From NCBI GenBank assembly GCA_900542965.1, contig UQPY01000037.1, positions 1-18,417 on the forward strand: 18,417 bases of DNA, in the 5' to 3' direction. The position numbers and the translations under genes were made by a program. The DNA comes from an uncultured Collinsella sp. (GTDB taxonomy: Bacteria > Actinomycetota > Coriobacteriia > Coriobacteriales > Coriobacteriaceae). The notes beneath the pieces are model-generated. The model was not told where the DNA came from and made no database searches. It saw only the letters and a program-made list of their open reading frames with translations. Below, piece by piece: positions 7,136 through 13,568 of this stretch (position 1 is its first letter; each line of letters opens with the position of its first letter).

Positions 7136-7194
7136 GGTACTCACAATTACAACGCGTTTATTCCCCTGTTGGCGCCTTTTTAACCCCTCTAAGC

Positions 7195-8406
7195 TTAAAG
7201 AGAGAATAGGCGTGCAGTGACCGTCTCTGGTATACCCTGGCTGTTGCGCACCGTGGCGTACGTAAGGAATGAGTCCGATTTTCCCGCCGTAGCTGGATAA
7301 TCGCCATACTCCAAAGCGCGGTCGGGCGACAGCAGCGAGCCATAGGTCTTGGCAGAGGTGTCGATCAGGAAATGCGACGCCTGTACCTTAACAAGGTATT
7401 TATTCTTCTTGCCAGCCGCACATGCGAGCGGCTCGCGTGACAGAAAGAGGTACGGCCCTCCCTCATTACCGATATACGTGCCCATATTGCCCAGGCTGCC
7501 CACGCCGCTATAGGCCGCCTCGATAGAAAACACGAAGGTATCGCCCATATACACGGCCTCGAAAGGCGAGACTGACGAGGGAAGGACTAGCTGGGCACGC
7601 TTGGTGTTGTTGCCGTCGGTCAGATCGATTGCCGTTATGCCGTAGTAGACGCCCTCGTCGTTGCGGACACGCGGCGAGATGGTCAAAATGCCGTCGCTCG
7701 CGCGCGGGGCCGATGCAAAACGGCCCGTCGATTTCCAAATTGTCTCGGCCTTGGATTCATCAAGTGAGCGACGATAGCAAAACGAATCACTACTCGTTTT
7801 ATTGCCGCCTGCCGAAGGCATTTTATACCAGATGACTGATGACCCGAACGCCGTAAACAGGGGCGGATCATAGTCCTTGCCACCTCGATCGAGCTCAACC
7901 ACATCGCCAGAGAGCGAAGCGCCCGACAGATTTTGAGCGTAGAGCTTCCACGATGAATTGGCAAAGTTCATCTCAACCCACGCGAATACGCCGTCGCCGG
8001 CGCGGACATCGTAGAATGCATATCCCGTGCCCTCGACAGGATCCTCGATTAATGTGGTAAGCGAGCCATCGCCCAGGTTGAGCACACCGAGCGTGTTGGC
8101 GTGCAATGCCGATGCGGGCGCCATCATCGCCGCGGCGTAATCGCCGTCGCAGTAGTACAGCAGCGTACCCAGAGGCAGCGTCCACGACGCCGCCGGCTCA
8201 AGATCGATGTCGACAGCCTCATACTCATCCGTAATCGAGATAATTTTGGAATCGTCCTTGATAACCTGCGGCTCGCCGGCGGCATCATCACTGGTACCCG
8301 TTTTTTTCGAGCATCCGGCAAGCATCGTGGCAGCGCCCGCGGCAGCCCCACCGAGTACAAAGCCGCGACGCGATATTCCGTTCTTAATGTAGTCGGTAAT
8401 GCCCAT
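7195..8406 (-). CDS. Tat-exported lipoprotein, probable beta-propeller-like
   Basis: About 403 residues. The N-terminus has a twin-arginine signal, SRRGFVLGG (Arg 13 and 14), a hydrophobic Ala/Gly stretch, and a lipobox LAGC with Cys 32, so the mature protein should be folded before export and tethered to the outer membrane face. The body has repeated short beta-type segments with aromatic residues (LLYYCDGDY, GVFAWVEM, SSVIWYKM, GVYYGITAIDL), which suggests a propeller fold; this is inference. No catalytic motif is recognised. The start ATG at 8406 overlaps the TAA of the preceding gene as TAATG, so translation is probably coupled. The longer frame from 8460 would lie within that gene and spoil the signal peptide. 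Confidence 0.85.
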   Translation of the reverse strand: MGITDYIKNGISRRGFVLGGAAAGAATMLAGCSKKTGTSDDAAGEPQVIKDDSKIISITDEYEAVDIDLEPAASWTLPLGTLLYYCDGDYAAAMMAPASALHANTLGVLNLGDGSLTTLIEDPVEGTGYAFYDVRAGDGVFAWVEMNFANSSWKLYAQNLSGASLSGDVVELDRGGKDYDPPLFTAFGSSVIWYKMPSAGGNKTSSDSFCYRRSLDESKAETIWKSTGRFASAPRASDGILTISPRVRNDEGVYYGITAIDLTDGNNTKRAQLVLPSSVSPFEAVYMGDTFVFSIEAAYSGVGSLGNMGTYIGNEGGPYLFLSREPLACAAGKKNKYLVKVQASHFLIDTSAKTYGSLLSPDRALEYGDYPATAGKSDSFLTYATVRNSQGIPETVTARLFSL

Positions 8407-8669
8407 TAGGCGATCTCGGCGCGGGCGGCCTCGATGGCGCGCGTGAGCTGATCGGCGCAAGAAGTCTTCTTCATACCGCAGGTGTTGCCGGCGAGAACCT
8501 CAATCACGCGATCGGAAGGAGCGCCCTCGACCAGTTTGGAGATAGCCTTGAGGTTGCCGTCGCACCCGCCGGTAAACTCGACGCCCAGCACCTTGCTGCC
8601 GTCGTCAGAAAGATTGAGGTGAATATTACGAGCACACACGCCCTGCGGCTTGTAGTCAAAACTAATCAT
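8406..8669 (-). CDS. TSCPD-domain protein (TIGR03905-like)
   Basis: 87 residues, a stand-alone TSCPD domain. Four Cys are present: Cys 12 (GVCARN), Cys 36 (GGCDGNLKAI), Cys 64 (NTCGMKKT) and Cys 71 (TSCADQL, the motif that names the domain, here Ala in place of Pro). Related domains end some class II ribonucleotide reductases. The stand-alone proteins have no settled function; the Cys set suggests metal or redox chemistry. ATG 8669 has AGGGG upstream. It is coupled through TAATG to the Tat lipoprotein gene. A candidate promoter with an overlapping palindrome lies upstream. Confidence 0.85.
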   Translation of the reverse strand: MISFDYKPQGVCARNIHLNLSDDGSKVLGVEFTGGCDGNLKAISKLVEGAPSDRVIEVLAGNTCGMKKTSCADQLTRAIEAARAEIA

Positions 8670-8720
8670 TGCGATCCCCTCTCGGAAAGAAATTTCAGGA
8701 GTCTATTATCCCCGCCCGGA

Positions 8721-8735
8721 GCGACATATTGTCGC
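8721..8735. promoter_or_regulatory. 15-bp palindrome, candidate operator upstream of the TSCPD gene
   Basis: GCGACA-TAT-TGTCGC is a perfect inverted repeat with a 3-base centre. On the minus strand it overlaps where a -35 box would stand relative to GATAAT (about 8707-8712), the best -10 candidate for the TSCPD-lipoprotein pair. A longer pair, TCCCCGC (8709-8715) with GCGGGGA (8771-8777), spans the same gap, so a purely structural role behind the cyclase gene is also possible. Confidence 0.35.
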
Positions 8736-8782
8736 AAGCACCGATTCAACATCCTACGATGCACGGATGAGCGGGGACAAGA

Positions 8783-10582
8783 TTAGCAGTCCGTGCCCTG
8801 CGTGTGGATCATGCGCTTCTCACGATACATATTGTGGTCAGCAACGCGATATACATCGGCCAGCGTATTTCCAGCCGTCTCGACGGTCGCCACGCCAATC
8901 GACGCGCTGACCGTTAGGGCTTCATCGCTCACCGCAGCAAGGCCGAGACGAATATCTTGTTCCAGCCCGTGCGCAGACTCGCCGTCAGTATGGGGGCAAA
9001 CCAGTAAAAACTCGTCGCCGCCGAGACGCATCGGCAGGCAATCCTCACCAGCCACCCGCCGCAACACGGACGAGGTCCGTCGCAGCAGCTCGTCTCCCAT
9101 CTCATGGCCACGGACGTCGTTGGTCCGCTTGAGAAAATTGCAGTCCAACATAATCACACTCACTGGCAAGCCCTCGTTCACCAGGCTATCTCCGCGCGAC
9201 TCAAGATAGTTGCGGTTGCGAAGCCCTGTCAGTTTATCTTGGTAGGACAGCTCCTCGGCATGCTTGACCATCGATATGTTGTGCGTCGCGACGACAACCG
9301 ATTCCAGCCGGCCTTGCTCATCGCGATGCTGGGGGACAACCTGCAGCGAATACCAAGTACCCCGACAATCTCGCACCTCGGCGGCCAAGTACGGCATGCC
9401 CTCCATACGGTCCCGAAGCGTACTTATATCTACAAGCGCCATAACCGCCTCGCGGCTTTCGGGGCTCACGATATCTCGGCAGACCGTGTCCATAAAGTCA
9501 TATGCCTCGCTGTGCTCGGCAAATATTTTCGCTATCGCCGGCGACATGTTGATTCCCTCGATCTTGAGGGTGTCGAGATGCAAAAGGAAGGTCGAGTCGT
9601 AGATGGCGCTTATGGCATTGATAATGCCAAGCTGCTTATCCTTTTCGGCCAAATTGCGATGGTCAACGATATTTCGCGCCAACAGCACCACGACCCAAAA
9701 CGCCAGACAAACCAACACACCGGCGGCGACAAACGAAACTCTGCCGGACATGACCTCCGCTTTGGGATACAGCGCAAACAGGCGATAGTCCTTGTATGCC
9801 GCACGCACGGCGTACCATTTGCTTCCGCGATACTCGATACGCGTCAGGCCTTCGTCTTTCCACTCGATTCCAGATCCGGCAAGGAGCCGAGCGAGCGACA
9901 CGTCGACATCGGGATCATTAGAGGAGACGATCTCCGCATCCTCCATAACAAGCACCGTGGGGCCCTGGTGGAAGGTGTTGTTTGCAAGCACGTCGGCTAT
10001 GGCATACGAATAGTCATCCGCCGTATCGGGGACGAATGAGCGGTATGCCAGGGCAACGCCGTCGCCATACGGGGCAGCACAGACGGCAAAAACGACATCG
10101 CGGCGTTCAACGACAGTTGAGTAGGACACTTTGGAACCTTGATACATCGATGCGACCGACGAGCAAGCCAGTTCTTCTCGCCATAGCATGAGCGGATCGC
10201 GGCCATCGATGTCGTAGTGAGCGGTCATATGACCGTCGGAGTCCATGACCATCAGCCCCGAAAGGTTCTCGGCATGGACATATTGCTCGATAAGATCGTC
10301 GTTAACCTCAACGCGATCAGGGGGCAAGAACGTCGCAAACGATTCGACCGCGGCATCCAAATCGTACGTCGCCTCGGTTTTTCTTCCCTGTTCGTAGCGG
10401 TCATATTTTTCGCAGGCATTTTCCAAAAACACCATGGTCTCTTGACCGAATCCAAGCGTTTTATCGAGGCAGCGATGCGTGCCAACCGTAAACAGCAGAT
10501 TCAGCAAAACAATGCTGGTAACAACGCTGACGACTATGACAACCAGGTTCTTTTTGTGCAAGAGGCGCTCATCATTTGTCAT
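8783..10582 (-). CDS. membrane diguanylate cyclase with extracellular sensor, PAS-like and GGDEF domains
   Basis: About 599 residues. TM1 at about 13-33, an extracellular sensor of about 245 residues (Cache-like by position and length, not proven), TM2 at about 282-303, a PAS-like region at about 322-442, and GGDEF at about 447-597. The active-site loop reads RLGGDEF, an intact signature, and DxxxGH-type motifs are present (TNDVRGHEMGD). The usual DxD of the metal loop reads DCN: the first Asp is kept, the second is Asn. The product-inhibition RxxD motif before GGDEF is absent (GEDC occupies that place). The start ATG at 10582 overlaps the stop of the solute-binding protein gene by 11 bases, with AAGGGG upstream; the frame from 10651 lies inside that gene. 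It probably makes cyclic-di-GMP in response to the partner protein. Confidence 0.9.
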   Translation of the reverse strand: MTNDERLLHKKNLVVIVVSVVTSIVLLNLLFTVGTHRCLDKTLGFGQETMVFLENACEKYDRYEQGRKTEATYDLDAAVESFATFLPPDRVEVNDDLIEQYVHAENLSGLMVMDSDGHMTAHYDIDGRDPLMLWREELACSSVASMYQGSKVSYSTVVERRDVVFAVCAAPYGDGVALAYRSFVPDTADDYSYAIADVLANNTFHQGPTVLVMEDAEIVSSNDPDVDVSLARLLAGSGIEWKDEGLTRIEYRGSKWYAVRAAYKDYRLFALYPKAEVMSGRVSFVAAGVLVCLAFWVVVLLARNIVDHRNLAEKDKQLGIINAISAIYDSTFLLHLDTLKIEGINMSPAIAKIFAEHSEAYDFMDTVCRDIVSPESREAVMALVDISTLRDRMEGMPYLAAEVRDCRGTWYSLQVVPQHRDEQGRLESVVVATHNISMVKHAEELSYQDKLTGLRNRNYLESRGDSLVNEGLPVSVIMLDCNFLKRTNDVRGHEMGDELLRRTSSVLRRVAGEDCLPMRLGGDEFLLVCPHTDGESAHGLEQDIRLGLAAVSDEALTVSASIGVATVETAGNTLADVYRVADHNMYREKRMIHTQGTDC

Positions 10583-11414
10583 GGATCGCCCCTTGCTCAC
10601 TCGTCGTCGCTCCCGCCTTGTAATTGCCCACAATACGGTCAATCGTGCCATCTCGGTCCATGTCGAACAGCGCGGTATTGAGATCCTTTACGACCGGTCC
10701 TTCATAGCCGTTCTCAAACGCGACGCCCAGGTCAACCGTCATAACGTTGTCAGCAAACACACGGTAAAGGCCGGGATACTGGGCGATGAGTTGGTCAAAC
10801 GATTGAACGTCCGCCATCCAACAGTCAACATACCCTTTGGCCAGAGCGGCTTTGCAGAGTTCGGCAGAGCCATATGATTTGATTTGAACGTCCGACGAGA
10901 TCCCCAGATCCCCCGCAAGCAATCGACGCTCACTCACCGAGCCCGCAATCACCGCAATGGTCTTACTTCCATCGAGATGTGCCAAGGACTTGATACCACT
11001 CGCTTTCTTGGCGACAACCGAGACCGTCACGGTTAGATACGGCTCAGTCCAGTAATACTTATCCTCGCGATAACAGGGCGAATAATCGCACCATAGGCAA
11101 TCGATATCACCATTTTTGAGCAGCCGGTCGCGATCGTTCCAGTCAATATCGACAAACTGCGGCTTGAGCCCCGCACGCTCACACGCCTCGCGGGCGATAT
11201 CGATATCGATACCGGCGTAATCGCCCGTGGTATCGACATACACATAGGGGTCATTATCCGTAACGCCAATCTTGAGCACCGGGAGATCTTTATCGGCTTC
11301 ATTCGAGGAGGAAGGACTGCGTCGAACGGTATACGTCAGAGCGCCCGCGCAGACGGCAACAAAGAGCATGAGCACAAGCGAGACGATAGCGCCTCGTTTA
11401 ATACGTCTGGGCAC
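10572..11414 (-). CDS. orphan family 3 solute-binding protein, membrane anchored
   Basis: 280 residues. An uncleaved-looking signal anchor at about 9-28 is followed by an SBP_bac_3 (PF00497) domain: LKIGVTDNDPYVYVD, GDYAGIDIDIAREACERAG, DRLLKNGDIDCLWCDYSP, FxEPY-type YYWTEPYLTV, and a C-terminal lobe ending DLNTALFDMDRDGTIDRIVGNY. Such domains bind amino acids or similar polar ligands. No permease or ATPase gene is near; instead the gene overlaps the diguanylate cyclase gene, so a sensory role is more likely than transport. GTG 11414 follows GGAGG by five bases. The residue before Cys 22 is Val, so a lipobox is unlikely. Confidence 0.88.
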   Translation of the reverse strand: MPRRIKRGAIVSLVLMLFVAVCAGALTYTVRRSPSSSNEADKDLPVLKIGVTDNDPYVYVDTTGDYAGIDIDIAREACERAGLKPQFVDIDWNDRDRLLKNGDIDCLWCDYSPCYREDKYYWTEPYLTVTVSVVAKKASGIKSLAHLDGSKTIAVIAGSVSERRLLAGDLGISSDVQIKSYGSAELCKAALAKGYVDCWMADVQSFDQLIAQYPGLYRVFADNVMTVDLGVAFENGYEGPVVKDLNTALFDMDRDGTIDRIVGNYKAGATTSEQGAIHDK

Positions 11415-11449
11415 GTGCCTCCTTTCATCAAAACAGCAGCCGAATTTTC

Positions 11450-11477
11450 ATTCTATTACCGGAGCCTGCGGCAGCAA
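11450..11477 (-). promoter_or_regulatory. candidate promoter of the binding-protein/cyclase pair
   Basis: Minus-strand TTGCTG (11472-11477), 16-base spacer, TAGAAT (11450-11455), about 36 bases before the GTG start. It lies directly behind the purB terminator, where a new unit must begin. Confidence 0.45.
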
Positions 11478-11479
11478 CG

Positions 11480-11513
11480 AAAAAAAGCGCCTCGCCCAAG
11501 ACGGGCAAGGCGC
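11480..11513 (-). terminator. intrinsic terminator of purB
   Basis: Minus-strand stem GCGCCTTGCCC with GGGCGAGGCGC (one A-C mismatch on the DNA strand tested, T-G wobble in the minus transcript), 5-base loop, then seven T. It lies about 45 bases past the purB stop. Confidence 0.9.
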
Positions 11514-11555
11514 CAATGGTTGAAATGTATCCGCAAGCGGTCGAATAAAGCCAGC

Positions 11556-12902
11556 CTACTCGAAGCTCAGCTGCTCCAGACGGTCGAAGACCGTATCGAT
11601 ACGAGTGAGGAAGTCCCACGGATCGAAGATCTCGTCGAGCTTCTCCTGGCTGACGGTGCAGCGCGGATCCGCCTCGAGGCGCTCCTTAAAGGTGGGACCG
11701 GAGACGCAATCCTGCACCTCGTGCCAGGTTGCCATAGCGTTCTCCTGCACGATGGCGTAAGCGTCCTCGCGGGTAATACCCGTGTCGACGAGAGCCAACA
11801 GCACCTTGGAAGAGAAGATGAGGCCGCGGGTCTTGTTGAGATTGGCCATCATGCGCGCCGGATACAGCTGCAGGCCATCGATAACGCGAATGAGGCACTG
11901 GAACATGTGGTCAAGGGCGATGAAGCTATCGGCCTGGGCGACGCGCTCGGCAGAGGAGTGCGAAATGTCGCGCTCGTGCCACAGGGCAACGTTGTCAAAA
12001 GCGACCTGAGCGTTGGACTTCACGACGCGCGACAGCCCGCAGACCTTCTCCATGGTGATGGGGTTGCGCTTGTGCGGCATGGCGGAGCTGCCCTTTTGTC
12101 CCTTGCGGAACGGCTCCTCGGCCTCGAGCGTATCGGTCTTCTGCAGGTTGCGAACCTCGGTCGCAATGCGCTCGCAGGTAGCTGCCGTGGTAGCGAGCAC
12201 ACCGGCAAGATAGGCGTGGTGGTCGCGGCTGATGACCTGCGTGGACAGCGGATCATGAACCAGACCTAAGTGCTCGCAGACATACTCCTCGACAAACGGC
12301 TCGATGGAGCTGTACGTGCCGACAGCGCCCGAGATGGCACCGAAAGCAACGTTCTTACGGGCGTCCTCAAGACGGTCCAGATCGCGCTTGAGCTCCCAGG
12401 CCCAAGAGCCAAACTTCATACCGAAGGTCATCGGCTCGGCATGGATGCCATGAGTACGGCCGGCGCAGAGCGTGTTGCGCTCCTCGAAGGCGCGACGCTT
12501 GCAGATCTCGCCGAGCTTCTTGACGTCCTCGATGATAAGGTCGCAAGCCTGAGTGAGCTGATAGCACAGAGCCGTATCACCCAGGTCGGAGCTGGTCATG
12601 CCGTAGTGAACCCAGCGGCTGGGCTTGGGCTCGCCCTCGGGAACGTCGGCATCGATATACTCCTTCATGTTGGTCAGGAAGGCGATGACGTCGTGGCGCG
12701 TGACTTCCTCGATCTCGTCGACCTTTGCCTTCTCGAAGTTGGCGTGGTCGCGAATCCATTTGGCTTCGTCTTTGGAAATACCGATCTTGCCGAGCTCCGC
12801 CTGGGCCTCGCAGGCCAGGACCTCGATCTCCTGCCAAATGGCGTACTTGTTCTCGAGGGAGAAGATGTGTCCCATCTCCGGGCGGGTATAGCGATCGATC
12901 AT
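11556..12902 (-). CDS. purB: adenylosuccinate lyase
   Basis: 448 residues. Cleaves SAICAR to AICAR and adenylosuccinate to AMP, releasing fumarate both times; cytosolic homotetramer in the family. Motifs visible: MTSSDLGDT (102-110), AGRTHGIHAEP (147-157, containing the conserved catalytic-region His), and the superfamily signature GSSAMPHKRNP (271-281) with the mobile-loop serines. ATG 12902 has AAGGAG seven bases upstream. It is a single-gene unit with its own terminator. A TACAAT -10 box lies about 45 bases before the start. Length and motifs are normal, with no sign of damage. Confidence 0.98.
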   Translation of the reverse strand: MIDRYTRPEMGHIFSLENKYAIWQEIEVLACEAQAELGKIGISKDEAKWIRDHANFEKAKVDEIEEVTRHDVIAFLTNMKEYIDADVPEGEPKPSRWVHYGMTSSDLGDTALCYQLTQACDLIIEDVKKLGEICKRRAFEERNTLCAGRTHGIHAEPMTFGMKFGSWAWELKRDLDRLEDARKNVAFGAISGAVGTYSSIEPFVEEYVCEHLGLVHDPLSTQVISRDHHAYLAGVLATTAATCERIATEVRNLQKTDTLEAEEPFRKGQKGSSAMPHKRNPITMEKVCGLSRVVKSNAQVAFDNVALWHERDISHSSAERVAQADSFIALDHMFQCLIRVIDGLQLYPARMMANLNKTRGLIFSSKVLLALVDTGITREDAYAIVQENAMATWHEVQDCVSGPTFKERLEADPRCTVSQEKLDEIFDPWDFLTRIDTVFDRLEQLSFE

Positions 12903-12946
12903 AGCGGCTCCTTTTTGGTTATTGGCACGTTGGTCGTAACTCGACT

Positions 12947-12984
12947 ATTGTACCGTGCGCAGGTGCCCGTATGAGCTACGGGCA
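12947..12984 (-). promoter_or_regulatory. purB -10 box with upstream palindrome
   Basis: Minus-strand TACAAT at 12947-12952. No good -35 box is seen; instead a perfect inverted repeat, TGCCCGTA (12964-12971) and TACGGGCA (12977-12984) with a 5-base centre, covers the -35 position. It may be an operator for purB, or a hairpin left from the element to its right. It does not resemble the known PurBox of Bacillus. Confidence 0.4.
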
Positions 12985-13004
12985 TCAACCTAACATTTTG
13001 AGAT

Positions 13005-13196
13005 TGGAGCGGGCAACGGGACGTCCGCGTATTTGCTTCGCAAATCCGCACCGGCTACGGTCGCCTATCGGCGACCTTGCCTGCTCGCTATAAACGCTTC
13101 GCGTTTATTTAACGCTCGCACCCTGTCGGGTTCGAGTCCCGGCACTATATTGAAAAAAGCACGGCACCGGAACGGTGTCGTGCTTGTGCTTTTTAC
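13005..13196 (-). repeat. hairpin-rich element behind tRNA-Gly, bounded by tRNA 3'-end copies
   Basis: TGGAGCGGGCAACGGGAC at 13005-13022 repeats the tRNA-Gly 3' end at 13197-13214 exactly (18 bases, including CCA). Between them lie hairpins ATTTGC-TTC-GCAAAT (13031-13045), GGTCGCC-TATC-GGCGACC (13059-13076) and ATAAACGC-TTC-GCGTTTAT (13090-13108), a T-arm-like segment (TCGGG-TTCGAGT-CCCGG, about 13126-13142), and the tRNA terminator. Repeat period 192 bp, no coding capacity. Its right half aligns by eye with the element behind tRNA-Lys. Confidence 0.65.
13153..13185 (-). terminator. terminator of tRNA-Gly, possibly bidirectional
   Basis: A 12-bp stem, AAGCACGGCACC with GGTGTCGTGCTT, closes a 5-base loop. 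The minus strand runs into TTTTTT, and the plus strand into GTGCTTTTT a few bases later. One pair is a G-U wobble in the plus transcript but an A-C mismatch in the minus transcript. Confidence 0.8.
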
Positions 13197-13271
13197 TGGA
13201 GCGGGCAACGGGACTCGAACCCGCGAGTGTCAGCTTGGGAAGCTGATGCCTTACCACTTGGCGATGCCCGC
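13197..13271 (-). tRNA. tRNA-Gly(CCC)
   Basis: The 75-nucleotide minus-strand sequence is a full cloverleaf: acceptor GCGGGCA with TGCCCGC, D stem GCC with GGC, anticodon stem TCAGC with GCTGA around TTCCCAA (anticodon CCC), T stem GCGGG with CCCGT around TTCGAGT, discriminator T, encoded CCA. Unlike the tRNA-Lys in this window, CCA is encoded. Single-gene unit with its own promoter and terminator. Confidence 0.96.
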
Positions 13272-13284
13272 TTGTGTGTTGGCT

Positions 13285-13314
13285 AGTATAACGCGGTTAT
13301 CTTGTTCGATACAA
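13285..13314 (-). promoter_or_regulatory. promoter of tRNA-Gly
   Basis: Minus-strand -35 TTGTAT (13309-13314), 18-base spacer, -10 TATACT (13285-13290); the tRNA begins 14 bases further on. Confidence 0.65.
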
Positions 13315-13568
13315 GGGTGTCGATGCTTGTTTTAGCTGTGGAGAATCGTCTGAAAAACAGTCCAATTGTGGAGACAGGGACCTCTGGTGTCCTTATTTCA
13401 CCATCTTTTACCTGCGGTTTTATTTGATTGTTCCATATGAACCCAATTTGTCGGAAATCGGGCAAGCTTTTGGTCAGCTTCCGGTACTTACCCGCATGAA
13501 CCTCGGGGGTAGCCTCGTCCCAAGCGCCGCAGCCTCCCCGTGCGGCGCACGAGGGATAAGGAGCAGCC
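13315..13568 (+). other. leader region of the adhesin gene with hairpin before the ribosome-binding site
   Basis: There is no gene here. A perfect 8-bp hairpin, GCGCCGCA (13524-13531) with TGCGGCGC (13541-13548), carries the loop GCCTCCCCG and ends shortly before AAGGAG (13559-13564) and the ATG at 13569. The pyrimidine loop could pair with GGAG of the ribosome-binding site or with CGGGG at about 13504-13508. I find no convincing sigma-70 promoter and no match to a cyclic-di-GMP riboswitch core. Confidence 0.45.

Noticed and set aside
10572..11414. Component of an amino-acid ABC importer
   Set aside because: No permease or ATPase gene adjoins it; the overlap with the cyclase gene points to sensing.
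13033..13335. Plus-strand frame of 100 codons across the tRNA-Gly element
   Set aside because: It is built from hairpins, a terminator and antisense tRNA, with no start signal.
13315..13568. Cyclic-di-GMP riboswitch before the adhesin
   Set aside because: The conserved GEMM core bases and paired stems are not present.
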